Origin: Moritella sp. 5
GTDB lineage: Bacteria > Pseudomonadota > Gammaproteobacteria > Enterobacterales > Moritellaceae
Length of the DNA stretch: 64,000 nucleotides
Assembly: GCF_018219455.1 (NCBI RefSeq)
Contig: NZ_CP056122.1
Span: 372,001 to 436,000 of the forward strand
Direction: 5' to 3'
Shown here: positions 63,959 through 64,000 of the stretch, piece by piece
How positions within the stretch are numbered: the first letter of the stretch is position 1
Layout of the letters: each line of letters begins with the position of its first letter
Position numbers and translations under genes: made by a program
The notes under the pieces: model-generated
Seen by the model: only the letters and a program-made list of their open reading frames with translations
Told to the model about the DNA's origin: nothing
The model's database searches: none

Positions 63959-64000
63959 AGGTCTGCTTTCTAATTCTCAATGGTTGATTGATTATTCGGC

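Overview
The window is ordinary chromosomal DNA from a marine gammaproteobacterium. The best guess is the genus Moritella. The malate dehydrogenase (26850-27788) reads very like the Moritella enzyme as I remember it. The other genes (MotX of a sodium-driven polar flagellum, ElaA, RraB, YqiA, ArtPIQM, ParE) belong to the Vibrio/Shewanella/Moritella part of the tree. I see 58 protein genes, one of them cut by the left edge. I find no rRNA, tRNA, CRISPR array, insertion sequence or prophage.

Layout. 1-5205: the end of yaaA, a YgiM-like SH3 protein, a DUF47-Pit phosphate transport pair, and the triphosphatase YgiF. 5273-8646: a leftward yjf-type envelope-stress cluster (YjfL, YjfI, the PspA-like YjfJ, YjfK) ending in a small protein that looks like a tandem ribbon-helix-helix DNA binder. 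8825-18733: glnE, lpxL, then tolC facing nudF-cpdA-yqiA-parE. 18907-22776: fbpABC ferric iron uptake. 22839-26597: argR facing artPIQM arginine uptake. 26850-35026: mdh, motX, rnr-rlmB, an RDD membrane protein, elaA, and rpsF-rpsR-rplI. 35112-41303: a three-gene FGGY kinase / GlpD-like / alkyl-DHAP-synthase-like operon facing an AraC-type regulator. 41422-50068: cytochrome c, dnaB-alr, a TetR/radical SAM/NTF2-like group, a 2-Cys peroxiredoxin, zur-cheX and dusA. 50389-56011: a chemoreceptor, a 53-residue small protein, and a tandemly duplicated porin plus PstS-like pair. 56095-63958: a stand-alone PBP2, rraB, a PAS-GGDEF-EAL protein and valS.

Several genes come with readable regulatory DNA. 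The yjf cluster has two 13-bp dyads (GACATAnTATGTC), one overlapping the -35 of yjfI and one in its leader, and a weaker third copy sits upstream of yjfL. The peroxiredoxin has a four-block OxyR pattern with exact spacing. The chemoreceptor has a perfect sigma-28 -10 (GCCGATAA). artP has ARG boxes with the canonical 3-bp spacing. A PhoB-like box lies just before the DUF47-pit start. The second porin has a near-perfect CRP site. A hexanucleotide repeat, (TCTTTC)4 plus TCT, occupies the ribosome-binding region of the PBP2 gene.

The best candidates for undescribed biology are the yjf cluster with its proposed autoregulator and operators, the alkyl-DHAP-synthase-like operon, the repeat-led solitary PBP2, and the duplicated porin/PstS-like module. 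Absences from the Escherichia coli order are yqiB between nudF and cpdA, and priB between rpsF and rpsR.
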